From contig NZ_CANNGP010000022.1 of the NCBI RefSeq assembly GCF_947504105.1, positions 1-64,000 of the forward strand: a stretch of DNA of 64,000 nucleotides, in the 5' to 3' direction. The first letter of the stretch is position 1. Every line of letters starts with the position of its first letter. The position numbers and the translations under genes were made by a program. The stretch is from an uncultured Tateyamaria sp. (lineage in GTDB: Bacteria; Pseudomonadota; Alphaproteobacteria; Rhodobacterales; Rhodobacteraceae). Under the pieces are notes generated by a model that did no database searches, was not told the origin of the DNA, and saw only the letters and a list, made by a program, of their open reading frames with translations. This document shows positions 63,794 to 64,000 of this stretch, one piece after another.

Positions 63794-64000
63794 TATCGGA
63801 CCCTCTGTCAAGAAACGCTAAGTTCATTCTGCGCAGCGTCACGCGCCATGAAGAACAGTGTTTAATAAGCACCAAAAACTGGTTGTCCGAGGATGTGACA
63901 GCAATACCCCCTAGAGCAATGGATTATTTCACGACAGCCCTGCGTTACCGCAACATTGCGGGTCGGCGATTTCGCCGGAATTCCTGCCGTAGATGCCAAG
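63794..64000. other. Right-edge spacer without recognised features
   Basis: This stretch precedes the desaturase gene. It must contain that gene's promoter, but no clear -35/-10 pair was seen. No gene was identified before the window ends. Confidence 0.4.

Overview
The window is about 64 kb of gene-dense, GC-rich chromosome from an alphaproteobacterium, almost certainly a marine Rhodobacterales (Roseobacter-group) bacterium. The signs are an F1-only atpHAGDC cluster without F0 genes, the aa3-oxidase subunit IV micro-protein, DUF2125, DUF6173 and extensin-like families, phaAB, a typical fdhD-mobA-mobB-moeA molybdenum-cofactor run, and many ATGA stop/start overlaps. No rRNA, tRNA, CRISPR array, insertion sequence, integrase or prophage was recognised. 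Most of the window is core chromosome.

Layout. 1-5.1 kb: F1 ATP synthase operon (minus strand) with a leader hairpin and a terminator. 5.4-12 kb: an RTX-type acidic repeat protein, a methyltransferase divergent from gloB, then clpA coupled to an M23 peptidase. 12-15.4 kb: a MotA/TolQ/ExbB-like channel paired with a MotB/OmpA-like protein that has a very long periplasmic coiled coil. 15.5-21 kb: ChaC-like cyclotransferase, DUF2125 protein, hisC-tyrC-extensin, and a nuclease-like protein. 21.3-25.5 kb is the most accessory-looking part: a yqiJ/yqiK-type NfeD-flotillin operon, an AT-rich divergent spacer, an orphan 'mobile mystery protein A' regulator, a DUF2867 protein, and a solitary contractile-injection tube protein. 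25.5-30 kb: rpsD, tag, an EAL phosphodiesterase, phaA and phaB.

30-41.9 kb: a LysR/EamA pair facing an unrecorded 39-residue ORF across a perfect palindrome; trmN6-like, ispB-like and ispE genes; a TPR protein; ETF-ubiquinone oxidoreductase; a soxR gene sharing a nearly canonical SoxR box with a divergent VOC protein; and greA. 41.9-47.2 kb: the molybdenum cofactor and formate-dehydrogenase maturation operon (fdhD, mobA, mobB, a DUF429-like gene, moeA) divergent from azlCD. 47.2-53.9 kb: a lipoprotein, aa3-oxidase subunit IV, DUF6173, MBL-fold hydrolase, long acyl-CoA dehydrogenase, Sua5, YqgE, and a DsbD-N-like protein. 53.9-63.8 kb: an RND efflux pump with its adaptor, moaB, a LysE-type exporter, a family-4-like uracil-DNA glycosylase without Fe-S ligands, pyrB coupled to a membrane protein, and a sterol-desaturase-family enzyme.

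No large unknown multi-gene system is obvious. The best leads are the stator-like coiled-coil motor pair, the orphan tube protein, the LysR palindrome with the micro-ORF, the SoxR-box VOC gene, the uncharacterised gene embedded in the molybdenum operon, and a lipoprotein with possible papain-like residues. All names come from reading the sequence and from memory of protein families. No database search was run.
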